Assembly: GCA_934247855.1 (NCBI GenBank)
Contig: CAKQKA010000010.1
Coordinates: 1 to 25,409, forward strand
Source of the DNA: an uncultured Clostridia bacterium
GTDB lineage: Bacteria > Bacillota > Clostridia > Christensenellales > Borkfalkiaceae
Reading direction: 5' to 3'
DNA length: 25,409 bases
A model generated the notes under the pieces. It worked only from the letters and a program-made list of their open reading frames with translations, was not told where the DNA came from and searched no databases. Shown one piece after another: positions 12,828-23,500 of this stretch. The position numbers and the translations under genes are program-made. Position 1 is the stretch's first letter. Every line of letters starts with the position of its first letter.

Positions 12828-14177
12828 TTACTTTTCCTCGTCGTATAAGTGGCAAGCTACGAAATGCGTCGGGCTGACCTGCACCATGCACGGATAATCC
12901 GCCGAGCATTTGCCTATGCACTTAGAACATCTTTCCTTAAAATAACAATAGTCGGGCATATCGATCGGGTTAGGAACGTTGCCCGGAATATTGAACAACT
13001 CCGCCTCTTTCGACTGCATTGTCGGCTTGGATTTTTGCAAGCCCTGCGTGTACGGGTGAAGCGGATTGAAGAAAATCTCTTCCGCCGTGCCGCGCTCGAT
13101 AATTCTGCCCGCATACATAACCACGACGTAATCGGCCATTTCGGCAATAACGCCGAGGTCGTGCGTAATCAAGAGAATAGAACCGTTAATTCTGCGCTTT
13201 AAGTCGTTGAACAAATCAAGAATTTGCGCCTGAATGGTAACGTCCAAGGCGGTGGTCGGTTCGTCGGCTATGATAAGACGCGGCTCGCCCGCGAGCGCCA
13301 TAGCGATCATAACACGCTGACGCATACCGCCCGACAGTTCGTGCGGGTAAGACGCATAAACGCGCTCCGGCATGGAAATTCCGACCATATCGAGCATTTC
13401 GATAGAGCGTTTTTTAGCAAATTCCTTAGTTGCTCCGGGAACGTGCAGCAGCGACACTTCGTCAAGCTGATTACCTATGGTAAAAACCGGGTTGAGCGAA
13501 GTCATCGGTTCCTGGAATACCATCGACAGCTGTCTTCCGCGCAAACGATACATTTCGTTTATCGGCATTTTTGCTATATCGAAAACGCACTCTTCTTTCT
13601 CGTAAACGCCGAGTCCGTTTTCGCCGACCTCCTGCACGGGGCGGCGTTTGGGATTGCCGTTTCTGTCGCAAACCACATTGCCGCTCGCATCCGTTACGTC
13701 TTCATAGATGATCTCGCCCTTTTCGTCGCGCTTGTAAACGGGAATAAACTCACCGTTTTCGTCGCGCTTGAAGTCGTTGGCTTTAAAGCGGATGGACCCG
13801 CTTACTATCTGCCCCGACGGACCTTGCAAAAGACGCATGATCGACATTGAAGTAACCGACTTACCGCAACCTGACTCGCCGACGACGCCGACGGTGGAGT
13901 TAAGCGGTATCTCGAACGAAACGCCGTTAACCGCTTTTACAACACCCTGATCGGTAAAGAAGTAGGAATGTAAATCCTCTACTTCGAGAATATTGTTTTC
14001 GTCTTTCATCACCGTAGTGTATTCCGATTGCGGAACATTGCGGAACTTTGCTTTTTCGAGACGGCGCATTTCCTTGGCGTTAGCCTTGGCGATTTCGCGG
14101 ATCTCTTTCCCGGTCATGTAATGGTTTCCGGAAGAATTCTTATTTTCAGAATCTTTTTTTCCGAATAATTTCAACAT
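12828..14177 (-). CDS. Oligopeptide/dipeptide ABC transporter ATPase, OppD type, with an insertion
   Basis: A 449-residue ABC ATPase, about 100 longer than usual OppD/DppD. A charged N-terminal extension covers about 1-60. Walker A is GESGCGKS (100-107), the Q-loop Gln222, signature LSGGMRQR (281-288), Walker B LIIADEP (301-307) and His339 in ITHDLG. Between the first strands and the Q-loop, residues about 135-198 are inserted; they contain two similar strand-turn segments (KRDENGEFIPVY and KRDEKGEIIYED), then a basic stretch. The C-terminus carries Cys411, 417, 420, 424, 430 and 442, an Fe-S-type pattern. AAGGAG lies 7 nt upstream of the ATG and overlaps the end of the permease gene, so translation is coupled. 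Confidence 0.93.
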   Translation of the reverse strand: MLKLFGKKDSENKNSSGNHYMTGKEIREIAKANAKEMRRLEKAKFRNVPQSEYTTVMKDENNILEVEDLHSYFFTDQGVVKAVNGVSFEIPLNSTVGVVGESGCGKSVTSMSIMRLLQGPSGQIVSGSIRFKANDFKRDENGEFIPVYKRDEKGEIIYEDVTDASGNVVCDRNGNPKRRPVQEVGENGLGVYEKEECVFDIAKMPINEMYRLRGRQLSMVFQEPMTSLNPVFTIGNQLDEVSLLHVPGATKEFAKKRSIEMLDMVGISMPERVYASYPHELSGGMRQRVMIAMALAGEPRLIIADEPTTALDVTIQAQILDLFNDLKRRINGSILLITHDLGVIAEMADYVVVMYAGRIIERGTAEEIFFNPLHPYTQGLQKSKPTMQSKEAELFNIPGNVPNPIDMPDYCYFKERCSKCIGKCSADYPCMVQVSPTHFVACHLYDEEK

Positions 14178-14180
14178 CCG

Positions 14181-15278
14181 TTATCTCCTTTGTCTGGGAT
14201 CGAGAGCGTCGCGCAGACCGTCGCCGATAAAGTTAAAGCCGAGCACGGCTATAATGATACAGATACCGGAGGGTACCCATACGTTAGGATAATTCTTAAG
14301 TATATTGAGGTTTCTCGAAATAACTTCGATCATAGTACCCCATGAAGCATACGGCACTCTTACGCCGAGGTTTAAGTACGACAGCGTGGACTCATAAAGA
14401 ATCATGCTACCGAGTGACAACGTCATAGAAACGAGAATCTGCGGCAAAATGTTAGGAACAAGATGCTTGAATATCTTTCTCGGCGTTGAATAACCCATGG
14501 CTTCCGCAGCGACCATATATTCCTGTTCGCGCAGGAAAAGAATCTGTCCGCGAACAAGTCTTGCCATTCCCGGCCAGGAGAACAGCGACAGTATGCCCAT
14601 AAGCAAATATATGTAGTATTCGGACGGCACCTTGTTGGCGTCGAGCACGGCGCCGATGATAAGCATCAACGGCAAGGTGGGCAGACACATAAGAACATCG
14701 CATATACGCATTATTATGTTATCCACAATTCCGCCGTAGTAACCCGAAATACCGCCCATTATAATGCCGAGCGCGCTGGTAAGGAATACCGCGATGAAAC
14801 TTATCGTAAGCGAAAGTCTTCCGCCGTACATAAGACGGCAGAATACGTCAAGTCCCTTTTCGTCCGTTCCGAGCAAGTGGTTACCGTCAGGCAACGCAAG
14901 ACTGTTAACGCCCTTTGTGGTAACGTAACAAGTTACGAACTCCTCTTCGCCTTCGATTCTTATATCGTAGTCCTGATAACGGGTTGCGCCCGCACGGTCA
15001 ACCTCGATTTCGCCCCACTGTCTGTATACGACCGGTCCAAGCCAACTGAATACGAACAGCGACGCAAGCATCACTATACCTAAAATAGAAAGTTTTGAAC
15101 GGAAAAACCGCCTGAGTAACATTCTCGTCGGCGACATAAGTCTGACGTTTCTGTCAAGGGCTTTATCGGTATCTGCGATATCTATCGCCTCTTCCTGCTT
15201 TTCTACCTTTTCGGCAGCGACCTCTTCGGCTTCCAACTCGTTTATAACCTCGGATTGGTTAAAATTCTTTTCTTCCAT
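14181..15278 (-). CDS. Oligopeptide/dipeptide ABC transporter permease, OppC type
   Basis: A 365-residue inner membrane permease. An acidic cytoplasmic head (about 1-45) precedes TM1 (about 64-86), then an extracellular loop of about 50 residues longer than usual (about 88-134), then the family motif HLLGTDEKGLDVFCRL and the remaining TM segments. The EAA loop (VAAEAMGYSTPRKIFKHLVPN, about 256-276) contacts the ATPase, and the end (GDGLRDALDPR) is typical. Two ATGs are adjacent; GGAGG (15285-15289) is 6 nt from the one at 15278 and 3 nt from the one at 15281, so I chose 15278. It forms a heterodimer with the next-upstream OppB-type gene. Confidence 0.92.
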   Translation of the reverse strand: MEEKNFNQSEVINELEAEEVAAEKVEKQEEAIDIADTDKALDRNVRLMSPTRMLLRRFFRSKLSILGIVMLASLFVFSWLGPVVYRQWGEIEVDRAGATRYQDYDIRIEGEEEFVTCYVTTKGVNSLALPDGNHLLGTDEKGLDVFCRLMYGGRLSLTISFIAVFLTSALGIIMGGISGYYGGIVDNIIMRICDVLMCLPTLPLMLIIGAVLDANKVPSEYYIYLLMGILSLFSWPGMARLVRGQILFLREQEYMVAAEAMGYSTPRKIFKHLVPNILPQILVSMTLSLGSMILYESTLSYLNLGVRVPYASWGTMIEVISRNLNILKNYPNVWVPSGICIIIAVLGFNFIGDGLRDALDPRQRR

Positions 15279-15290
15279 CATAGTCCTCCG

Positions 15291-16277
15291 TTATGCAAGT
15301 TTGACGCGCGGATCGACCACTGCGTACATTAAGTCGGCAAGCAAAACGCCGAGCACGGACAACGCCGCAAGAAACATATTATAGGTCATAATAACCGGAA
15401 TATCTACCTGCGTCATTGCGTTAAGCGCGAATTTACCCATACCGGGGAGATCGAATACCTGCTCGGTTATCATTGCGCCCGAGAAAAGCGACGGAATAAG
15501 CCCTGCAAGACTGGTTACCAAAGGAATAAGCGTGTTTCTGAAAGCATGCTTATAAATAACTTTGTTTTCCTTAAGTCCCTTGGCGCGCGCAGTCCTTATA
15601 TAGTCGGAGTTTAAAACCTCGAGCATGTTCGTTCTTGTCATTCTCATACGCGAACCTATGCTCAGTATTACAACCGTGCAAATCGGCAACACCATATGTT
15701 GGAACCTATCCGCAAATTCCTGAATAGAACTATCATAAGTTTTACCCGAACTGATACCCGATATCGGGAACCATTTCAGCTTGATCGAGAATATGTTTTT
15801 AAGCAACTGACCAAAGAAGAATGACGGCAACGATATACCTACAAGCACGAGAATGGTAACTACGTAGTCGCGAATGGAATATTGATGGGTAGCCGCGGTC
15901 ACGCCGAGGGGAATTGCCACCAAAAATTCAAACACGGTAGCTATTGCGGCAACGGTAAAAGAAACGCCGAGTTTATCCGGATCGAAAATTTCGGTCAGAA
16001 CGTCGCGTCTGTTGATAAAACTTTTACCGAAGTCCAGCTTGAATATATTGCCCAGCCAGCGGAAATAGCCCTCTACAGGCGTACCGTCAAGACCGTATGA
16101 TTTATACATGGTCTGAATCAGTTCGTCCGAAACGGTTCCGCCGCTTTGCGTCAGCGCAATTATTTTATTTTCGATAAAGTCGGTAGGCATTGCGCGCAGC
16201 AGTGCGTAAAGCAGAAACGATACGCCGAACAGTATCAGCAGCGATATACCTAACCTTTTTAATATGTATTTGAACAT
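15291..16277 (-). CDS. Oligopeptide/dipeptide ABC transporter permease, OppB type
   Basis: A 328-residue membrane protein of the usual OppB length. It opens with MFKYILKRLGISLLILFGVS, the standard OppB N-terminal TM helix, has the LDFGKSF motif in the first extracellular region, an EAA loop (YIRTARAKGLKENKVIYKHAFRN) and a closing D-P-R-V motif. The start at 16277 has GGAG 6 nt upstream; the longer frame to 16313 adds 12 residues without family similarity. It follows the solute-binding protein gene by about 60 bp, the largest gap in the operon. Together with the OppC-type subunit it forms the translocation pore. Confidence 0.93.
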   Translation of the reverse strand: MFKYILKRLGISLLILFGVSFLLYALLRAMPTDFIENKIIALTQSGGTVSDELIQTMYKSYGLDGTPVEGYFRWLGNIFKLDFGKSFINRRDVLTEIFDPDKLGVSFTVAAIATVFEFLVAIPLGVTAATHQYSIRDYVVTILVLVGISLPSFFFGQLLKNIFSIKLKWFPISGISSGKTYDSSIQEFADRFQHMVLPICTVVILSIGSRMRMTRTNMLEVLNSDYIRTARAKGLKENKVIYKHAFRNTLIPLVTSLAGLIPSLFSGAMITEQVFDLPGMGKFALNAMTQVDIPVIMTYNMFLAALSVLGVLLADLMYAVVDPRVKLA

Positions 16278-16338
16278 TTTTTCTCCGTATGGCGCCGCAA
16301 CGCCCGAGGGCATTGCGGCAACACAAGTCTACGTTTGA

Positions 16339-18951
16339 TTATTTAACCATTTCAATTTCCCAGATTCTTTCAAGCGGTGAAGAATACGGGTTAACGTTAC
16401 CGTCTTCGGACGTGCTGTATTTCATGCTCGATTCCTTAATAACTTTCGTATTGAAAGCATACAGGTTCATACGCTGATAAATAGGCATTTCTACAGCAAG
16501 ATGAAGTACGTCAATCATAGCGTTTTTATAAATTGTTATTCTGCTTGCACGATCGGTGATTTCACGACCTGCTTCGATCTTTTCGCTGAGTCTGTTAATG
16601 ATAGAAACCTCTTCGGCGTATTTGGTCTGATCTCCGAAAATCTCTCTGTAGCCCCAAGCGTAAACCGAAGTCGCGCTGGAATTCTTGTGGTATACCTGAT
16701 ACATATCGGGATCGATAGTGGAACCCCAAGCGGCTGCCCATACTGCAAGCGAACCGGTTGCAAGTTTTGTAAGAGCGGAAGAATCGGCTTTGATTTCGAT
16801 TTCCCAACCTAAACCGTTAAGAATTTCGGCAGCCTTTACGAATACCTGATACGTGGGGTGTTCGCTGATAGACGAACCTGCGATCGTGAAGGTTATCTTG
16901 TAATCTTCCTGCGTTGCGCCGCTTGCTTCGGCTTGAGCCATAAGGCTTTGTATGGTTGCTTTTGCAGTTGCGTCGCCCGACCACTTAGTCCACTGCGGCA
17001 ATTCGTCGGCGGTATAATCGGTGGGGTAAGCCCAGCTTACTTTTGACATAGGCCATTCGATGGTCTGAACTGCATCGTCGGGATAATAACCCTTAACTTC
17101 GTTACGGTTCATGGCAGCCATGATAGCTCTTCTTACGTAAATGTTGGGAACTTTGCCCGCATTGATTCCGACGTAGCCGTAACCGAGCTGCCAGCCCTGA
17201 GCCGTTCTGATACCGTCGTTATAGAGGTTCTTAAGTTCGGTACGGTTTTCATCGGTGAGCTGCGGAGTGATATAGTCTACTTCGCCGTTGGCAAGCGCAT
17301 CTATAGCGTTGGACGAGCTTACTACACGCAGTCTTAACTTTTTAGTTTTAACTTCGAACATAAAGTTCTCGTTTGCTTTGAAGTAAACCGTGTTATCTTT
17401 GTTGAATTCGGAGTTTGCAATTACGTCTTCGTTTTCATAATTGGTCGCCATATAAGGACCTGCGCCTACGGGGATGCTGACGTGTCTTTGCGACTGAATT
17501 ACGTTGGTCTGGAAATCGGAATCGGCAAATCTGAGACCGAACTTATTGTTCTTTATATCTACATTTTCAAGGAGGTTGCCGTTATCGTCCGCCGCATAGT
17601 AATGCTGAGGTGCAACGGTGAAACCGAAGTTGTAAATTGCCTTGGGGTCCTCGCCCTTAACGGTAATCTGCAATACGTCATATTCATTGCTGTTCACAGG
17701 CGTACCGTCCGGATTGTGCGATTTTGCGATTGTGTAAGTGCCGAGGTCTCCGCCTACGGTCTTGCCGTTGCCAGCAGCTACAACGACCTCGCTGTCAGTG
17801 CCTGTGTGACCGAGCGATACGATACCGCTGATGTTGGAAATAGTTCCTTTCTTATCCTGAAGAATGATACTTCTCGCGTCACCCTCGAATCTCGTGAGCA
17901 TGGTGGAAGCGGTACCCCAATAAGTAATTACCTGGTTGAAGTTGTAACGAATCTTACTATTGTAAACATATTCGATAGCTTTTTCCATCGTGTCATATCT
18001 CGTAGCGTAATCTTCGTTCTCGAAACGTTCTATATTGCTCTTGTCGTCTTTACCGTCTTTCTTTGCATATACCGGTGTGATATATCCCTCAAACAGGAAG
18101 AATTTGAATACGTCGTTTTTAAGTTTTTCGGCATGAGGCTTATATAATGCGCTTGTAAGATCGAAACTCTCTTTTGCCGATTTATAATCGTTTTCGATTT
18201 CTTTTTTGAAGGTTTCGCAAGCGAACTTATAGTCTTCTAAAAGTTTTTTTCTGTAAGCGGCTTCGTTTTCGAGGCTGTCGTTGAACGCTGCCATATAAAG
18301 CGAAGGGATTTCGACTCTGCCGAGAATTTCTTTCATCGTGTTTTCGTCGGCGTCGTACGAGTTATCGCCTTTTTCGGCTTCGGTCGTATAAATCAATTCG
18401 AGAGCAAGTCTTCTGTTGTATGCCATTTGAGAAGCGGAAGAAAGTTCGCCGCTGTCGGAATCTTCGTCCGCACCTTCGGTCTGCGTTCTGTAAGCGTTAA
18501 GACCGAGAATCTTTGTGGAATACATAGTAGACGAACCTGTGTAAACGGGATCGAGATATTCGTAAATGTTGAACATTACGTCGTTCATCGTAAGGGGCTT
18601 ACCGTCGGAGAATTTAAGGTTGTTTTTGATAACAAACTTATAAACGGTGTTGCCTTCCGAATTCTTTTCGTAGGTGAACGCTTTTACGACGGTAGATTCT
18701 TTGTCGCCTGCGGTAGTGTTGCCGTTACTGTCGGTCGAGAGCATACCTATCTGCGTCATTCCGATTACGTCATGGTCGGCGCCTGCGGTCGCATAGAACG
18801 GATTGAACAAACCGCTCATTTCTTCGGTCATTATCCAGATTGCGTCCTTTTTACCGCCTTTGCCGGCAAGAGCAACTATAAGCACAACGCTTGCAACTAT
18901 TACGACTGCAACCGCCGAGCTTATTATCGCGATTAGTTTTTTCTTTTTCAT
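16339..18951 (-). CDS. Oversized, TM-anchored oligopeptide-binding protein (SBP family 5)
   Basis: An 870-residue solute-binding protein; usual OppA is about 540-600. The N-terminus is a basic KKKK followed by one long hydrophobic helix (about 6-29) with no Cys, so it lacks a lipobox and is probably held by an uncleaved TM anchor. Family 5 landmarks are LKFSDGKPLTMNDVMFNIYEYLDP (start about 112), the VGAGPY region (495-500), and WQLGYGYVGINAGKVPNIYVRRAIMAAMNR (about 587-616). An extra charged, helical segment (about 155-345) and further inserts (about 380-440) account for the length. GGAGG lies 10 nt upstream and sits in the last codons of the preceding gene (gap 3 bp). It should deliver peptides to the OppBC-type pore. 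Confidence 0.88.
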   Translation of the reverse strand: MKKKKLIAIISSAVAVVIVASVVLIVALAGKGGKKDAIWIMTEEMSGLFNPFYATAGADHDVIGMTQIGMLSTDSNGNTTAGDKESTVVKAFTYEKNSEGNTVYKFVIKNNLKFSDGKPLTMNDVMFNIYEYLDPVYTGSSTMYSTKILGLNAYRTQTEGADEDSDSGELSSASQMAYNRRLALELIYTTEAEKGDNSYDADENTMKEILGRVEIPSLYMAAFNDSLENEAAYRKKLLEDYKFACETFKKEIENDYKSAKESFDLTSALYKPHAEKLKNDVFKFFLFEGYITPVYAKKDGKDDKSNIERFENEDYATRYDTMEKAIEYVYNSKIRYNFNQVITYWGTASTMLTRFEGDARSIILQDKKGTISNISGIVSLGHTGTDSEVVVAAGNGKTVGGDLGTYTIAKSHNPDGTPVNSNEYDVLQITVKGEDPKAIYNFGFTVAPQHYYAADDNGNLLENVDIKNNKFGLRFADSDFQTNVIQSQRHVSIPVGAGPYMATNYENEDVIANSEFNKDNTVYFKANENFMFEVKTKKLRLRVVSSSNAIDALANGEVDYITPQLTDENRTELKNLYNDGIRTAQGWQLGYGYVGINAGKVPNIYVRRAIMAAMNRNEVKGYYPDDAVQTIEWPMSKVSWAYPTDYTADELPQWTKWSGDATAKATIQSLMAQAEASGATQEDYKITFTIAGSSISEHPTYQVFVKAAEILNGLGWEIEIKADSSALTKLATGSLAVWAAAWGSTIDPDMYQVYHKNSSATSVYAWGYREIFGDQTKYAEEVSIINRLSEKIEAGREITDRASRITIYKNAMIDVLHLAVEMPIYQRMNLYAFNTKVIKESSMKYSTSEDGNVNPYSSPLERIWEIEMVK

Positions 18952-18954
18952 GCT

Positions 18955-20568
18955 TTATATTCCTCCGTTATATGGATTATATTCCGAATTTGTATCGTTC
19001 GAATTACTCTTGGCTATCAGAATAATTTTTCCGTTTTCTACCTTATCGAATTCAAATCTGTAGAAATAGTATTTTACGCCCGCGCGTTCATAAAGATATT
19101 TTCCGTAAAGAACGAGCGATACGCCGTTATTTTCGATTACAGCGTCGCTGTCGCCGCCCGAGATGAGGCTTAAGTCGAACCCCGATTTATAAGAAAAGTC
19201 GCCCGAAATTCTGTATTCGGTGTTTTCCATTTTAACGTTCGTAACATTTGCGCCTTTTTCTATGTAACCGGAGAACGCACCGTAATGTCCCACGGTATTC
19301 TTACCCGAACTGATAAGGTCGAATGTGGTATTTACAAACGTTACGTTCTTTATAACTGCGTTAGCGGCAACTCTTCCGAACAAACCGCCGTTTTCTTTAT
19401 CGACCGTGTTGTGTTTCGCGGTTACGCCGCTTATTTTATGACCGTTGCCGTTAAACGTACCCGTAAACGTGCCGTTTTCAAATGCAGACGGCCAGGCGAG
19501 CTGCTTATCGCCGTTGGCTGCAGCCGAGAAATCGAGATCGCACAAAATTTCGTACAAGCCGTCGGCATCGCCTTTTTCGGATAGCATTTTGGCGGTATTG
19601 ACTTTGTATTCAACGCCTTTTTTAAATTCGACGTAAATCTTTTTATCGGGATTGATCGCCGATGCGGTCTGATAATCGATCGAACCGCCGTGATTTACCT
19701 GCCCTTCTATCTTTTTGGTTTTCCCTTCGTCCTCGTAAGCGGCTACAAACTGCATGCTGTCGTCCTCGAGCTTGGGAAAATCGAAAAATTTGTTGGGGTT
19801 GGAAACGTATTTACGGCTGTATTCGATATAACCGCATTTTACCGTATCGCTGCCGACCTGCATCGTGTCGCTCCAGTCGGGAAGATAACAAACGTCGAGA
19901 TCGCCGTTGTTCTCTTTATTGTCCAAGTAATCGAACGGGCTTGACTCACCGTAAGGCTGCCATGTGGTTTTGCCGTCCTCGCCGGTTACCTCAACGTAAT
20001 AGGTAAACGTGAAATAAGGCAGCCATGCGGCATACAGCGTGAACTCCTGAAGTTCGCCGTTATCGTAAGCGGTAATTCTGTCGTTTTCAAAATCCCACGG
20101 ATCGGAAAACTTATAGGCGGGAATGGCTTTTTCTTCGCAGGTGTTATCGGTATAAAAGATACCCGATACAGGCTCGAGATAAATCTTCTTGCCGTTTTCA
20201 CCGATGTAGTTTCCGTATTCGTCCTTTACCTCGGTGCGTTTTTTATACCAGCCGACGTTAAAGAAATTCCCGTCCTTAGTCATTTGCAGGTTGGAAATTT
20301 TACGCGACGAATCGACCGGATCGATAAGTTTAATCTTGACCGAACCGTCGGCTTCTTTCGTGTACTTGGACGGATTGAACATATCGACGAAATAACTGCC
20401 GTTGTTGCCCAAAAAACCGCCGCCGCTCGCGTCGTATTTAACGGTAACGACGTAACCTTTTTTTACATAGTCGTCTATCTTGGTATCCTTCCCTGCGCAG
20501 GCGGTAAGACCTGCGCAAAGAGTTATCAAGCATATCGCGCTTAAAATCGAGATGAATAATTTTTTCAT
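18955..20568 (-). CDS. Surface lipoprotein with InlB-like and GLUG motifs
   Basis: A 537-residue lipoprotein. Residues 1-23 are the signal peptide and C24 lies in a perfect lipobox (LTAC). Residues about 38-130 resemble an InlB B-repeat/Listeria-Bacteroides repeat (VTVKYDASGGGFLGN, then FNVGWYKK); a second similar module may follow (about 165-300). Residues about 360-450 contain a GLUG-type stretch (FTGTFNGNGHKISGV, GGLFGRVAANAVIKNV), a beta-solenoid motif of Gram-positive adhesins and proteases. No catalytic residues were recognised. It begins 15 bp after the large surface protein and is 3 bp before the solute-binding protein, so it belongs to the transporter operon. A surface receptor or adaptor role is inferred. 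Confidence 0.8.
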   Translation of the reverse strand: MKKLFISILSAICLITLCAGLTACAGKDTKIDDYVKKGYVVTVKYDASGGGFLGNNGSYFVDMFNPSKYTKEADGSVKIKLIDPVDSSRKISNLQMTKDGNFFNVGWYKKRTEVKDEYGNYIGENGKKIYLEPVSGIFYTDNTCEEKAIPAYKFSDPWDFENDRITAYDNGELQEFTLYAAWLPYFTFTYYVEVTGEDGKTTWQPYGESSPFDYLDNKENNGDLDVCYLPDWSDTMQVGSDTVKCGYIEYSRKYVSNPNKFFDFPKLEDDSMQFVAAYEDEGKTKKIEGQVNHGGSIDYQTASAINPDKKIYVEFKKGVEYKVNTAKMLSEKGDADGLYEILCDLDFSAAANGDKQLAWPSAFENGTFTGTFNGNGHKISGVTAKHNTVDKENGGLFGRVAANAVIKNVTFVNTTFDLISSGKNTVGHYGAFSGYIEKGANVTNVKMENTEYRISGDFSYKSGFDLSLISGGDSDAVIENNGVSLVLYGKYLYERAGVKYYFYRFEFDKVENGKIILIAKSNSNDTNSEYNPYNGGI

Positions 20569-20583
20569 ATCTTATTCAGCCTT

Positions 20584-23500
20584 TTAATTATTATTATCGT
20601 CATCCGAAGATTCGTCGTCGTCATCGATTTCCAGCATCGTTTCGTCGAAATCTTCTTCGGCTTCGGATTTATTGCCTTTTCTCTTGGAGAAAACCGTGAA
20701 GTACAGTACCACCGCCGCACAGATTATGCATACGCACGGAATAACTATCCACACCCACGTTATATCGGTCTTGTTTCCGTTATCGGACGAACTGTCGACG
20801 GAGGAAGAAGAATCCTGATTATATTTAAGGTATTCGATAGTCGATTCGGCATCGGTGAGTTTGCTGTAGTTGGTTACGAGAGCCTGTTGCGATGCAAGAC
20901 CGAGGTTGTTGTAAGCCGTTCTTGTCTCTTTAACCTGCTCCTCGTCGGCAAGCGTAATTCCCTTGGGAATTTGATTGATAAGATCGATTACCGCAAGAGT
21001 TGCAGCCGTCGGCGCGCTTTCGCCGCTGACCTTAGTTGCAAAGTACTGTGCGTAAACGAACGAATCGTAGTTGCTGCCGTTTGCGGGGTATACCATAGTA
21101 AGACCGGTGCCGACCTTGCCTACGTAATCCGCAAAGTTTGCGCCGTAGTAATAGTTGTTAAGGCGGGAGCCTAAGTTCCACATATAGAACTTGACTATTC
21201 CGAGTCCGTTTTCGTCGCCAAGCTTGCCGGGGTACGGATGATTTCCGCTTACCGCGTAAGATTCGTCGTATTCTTCTTCGAGATTAGGTGCCGCAAGGCT
21301 TGTGAACGTTACGCAGGAAAGTTTGTTTGCCGCGTAGAACGCTTTGTCGCCTATCGCTTTAAGCTCGTAAGGCATGAACACGTTAACGATTTGCGTGTTG
21401 TAGAACGCGCGGGCGGAAATTCTCGTCGTGCCGTCCTTAACCGTGTAGCTGCGGTCGGCTTTAAGCATAGGATAACTTACGAGTTCGTAACCGCCGTTTT
21501 CGGTTATTCTGTAAAGTACGCCGTTTTCCACGAACACGTTCGCGCTTATCGTGAGGTTTTCGTTAAATTCTTTAATGCCCTCGAACTTTTCAACGTCCTG
21601 ATATGCGCCGAACGAAGCAATTTCGCAGCCGTAGAACGGGTTATCTCCGAGATTTGCAAGGTTTTCGCCGAACCTTACTTCGGTTATGGCCGTGTCGGCA
21701 AAGGCGAAACTGCCGATCGTCGTTGCGCTGACGAGATCTGCTTCTTTAAGAGCAGTACACATAAACGCTTTGTCGCCGATAGTTTCAACGCGGCTGAGGT
21801 CGAATTTTTCAAGCTTTCCGCAGTTCATAAACGCGGCGTTGCCGACGCTTGTAAGTTTTTCGCCGTTTACTTGAGTCAGCTTTGTATCAGCGAAAGCGTA
21901 CTCGCCTGCCGATACCACGTTATTGAGGTTTAATGTTTCAAGTCCCGAACCGTAGAATGCGTAATCGTCGATTATCTCCAAAGTTTCGGGAATAGTTATT
22001 TGTTTAAGCGCGGTGCAGCCTGCGAAAGCAAATGCGGCAAGCGCGTTTTTGGTGTAAGCTACTACTTTGTTCTTATCGTCGGGATCGAATTCGCTTCTGA
22101 TCTGCGCTTCCAACTTGTCAGAAAGCGTAACGTTTGCGAGTTTTTCGTTGTTCATGAACGCGCCGATTCCGAGTTTCGTTATGTTGGAAAGATCTGCAGT
22201 TGTAAATACCGGTGCGGTGCTTGCGCTTTCGTTTTTACTACCCGCGAATGCGTAATCGCCAATTTCGGTAACTTTCGAAAGGTCGATTCCGGCAAGCGCA
22301 GCCGCGTGCTGGAAAGCATATGCGCCGATAATCGTTCCCTCGCCGAGGGTTACGGTCTTAAGACCGAGGTTAGCGAAGAATGCGTAATCGCCTATAATAA
22401 CGCCGCTTCCGAGAGTTGCGCTCGTCAGGACGTCGTTGCCCTGCGAGCTTGCGAAAACGCCTTCGCAGAGCGTTACGTTGTTGCCGATTGTTACGGTTTT
22501 AAGATTAGCACAGTTAAAGAACGCATACTCGCCTATCGTAATACCGTCGCAATCTCCGAGATCAACGTTTTCGATTTTCGTTCCGGCAAACGCGCGCTCG
22601 CCGATAGTAACGTTGTTCGTAACGTTGGGCATTACGCGGATGCTTGTGAGAGCAAACGCATAGTCGCCTATCGTTTCAAGCGTGCCGAGTTCATAATTTC
22701 TTACGCCGCTTAAGTAGAACGCATAGTTACCTACCGAGGTAACGTTTCCGCCGACCACTTTATTTGCATTGGCGTTGGACGAGAATGCGCCGACGCCGAT
22801 CTTGGTAACGGAATCGGGAAGAGTTATCACTCCGCTTGCACCGGGCGCCACGAGAACGAGTTCGGTTTTGTCTTTCGTCAGTATCTGATTGCCGTTTTGT
22901 TCAAAGTACGGGTTGCCTGCGTCTACTTCAAAAGTCGTTAACTTCGTGCAGCCGTAGAATGCGTTCTGATTGATTACTTTAACGTCTTTGCCGATTACTA
23001 CCTTTGTAAGCGAGGTAAGTCCCGCACAGACGTTTGCGGGAATAACGTCGGCGTTTATGGTGAGTTCGACGAGGTTATTGCAACCTACGAACGTGCCTGC
23101 ACCTAATTTTAACTTAGCGCACGAGTAAGAGAATTCCTTCAGGTTCGTGCAGTAACCGAATGCACCCTCGCTTATCGATTGACAAGACGTCGGCAGATAA
23201 ACGTATTCGAGCTTGGTGCAATATGCAAATGCATTTCTTCCGATCGCTACTACGCCCGAGAAATCGAAATCGGTAAGCTGAGATTCGCCGAGCGTGATTA
23301 CGTTGTCGTCATCGTCGTCATCGTCAAAGTTGAACTTTGTGCCCGCTTTTTCCATTGCGAACGCGTCTTTATTGATAAACTGCAGGTTGTTTTTGCAAGG
23401 TCTGTAAACGCCCTTATCGTCAACCTCGGCGAACGTTACCTTTTTAAGGTTGTTGCAACCCTGGAACGCGCCCAGACCGATCTTTTTGAGCGTTGACGGG

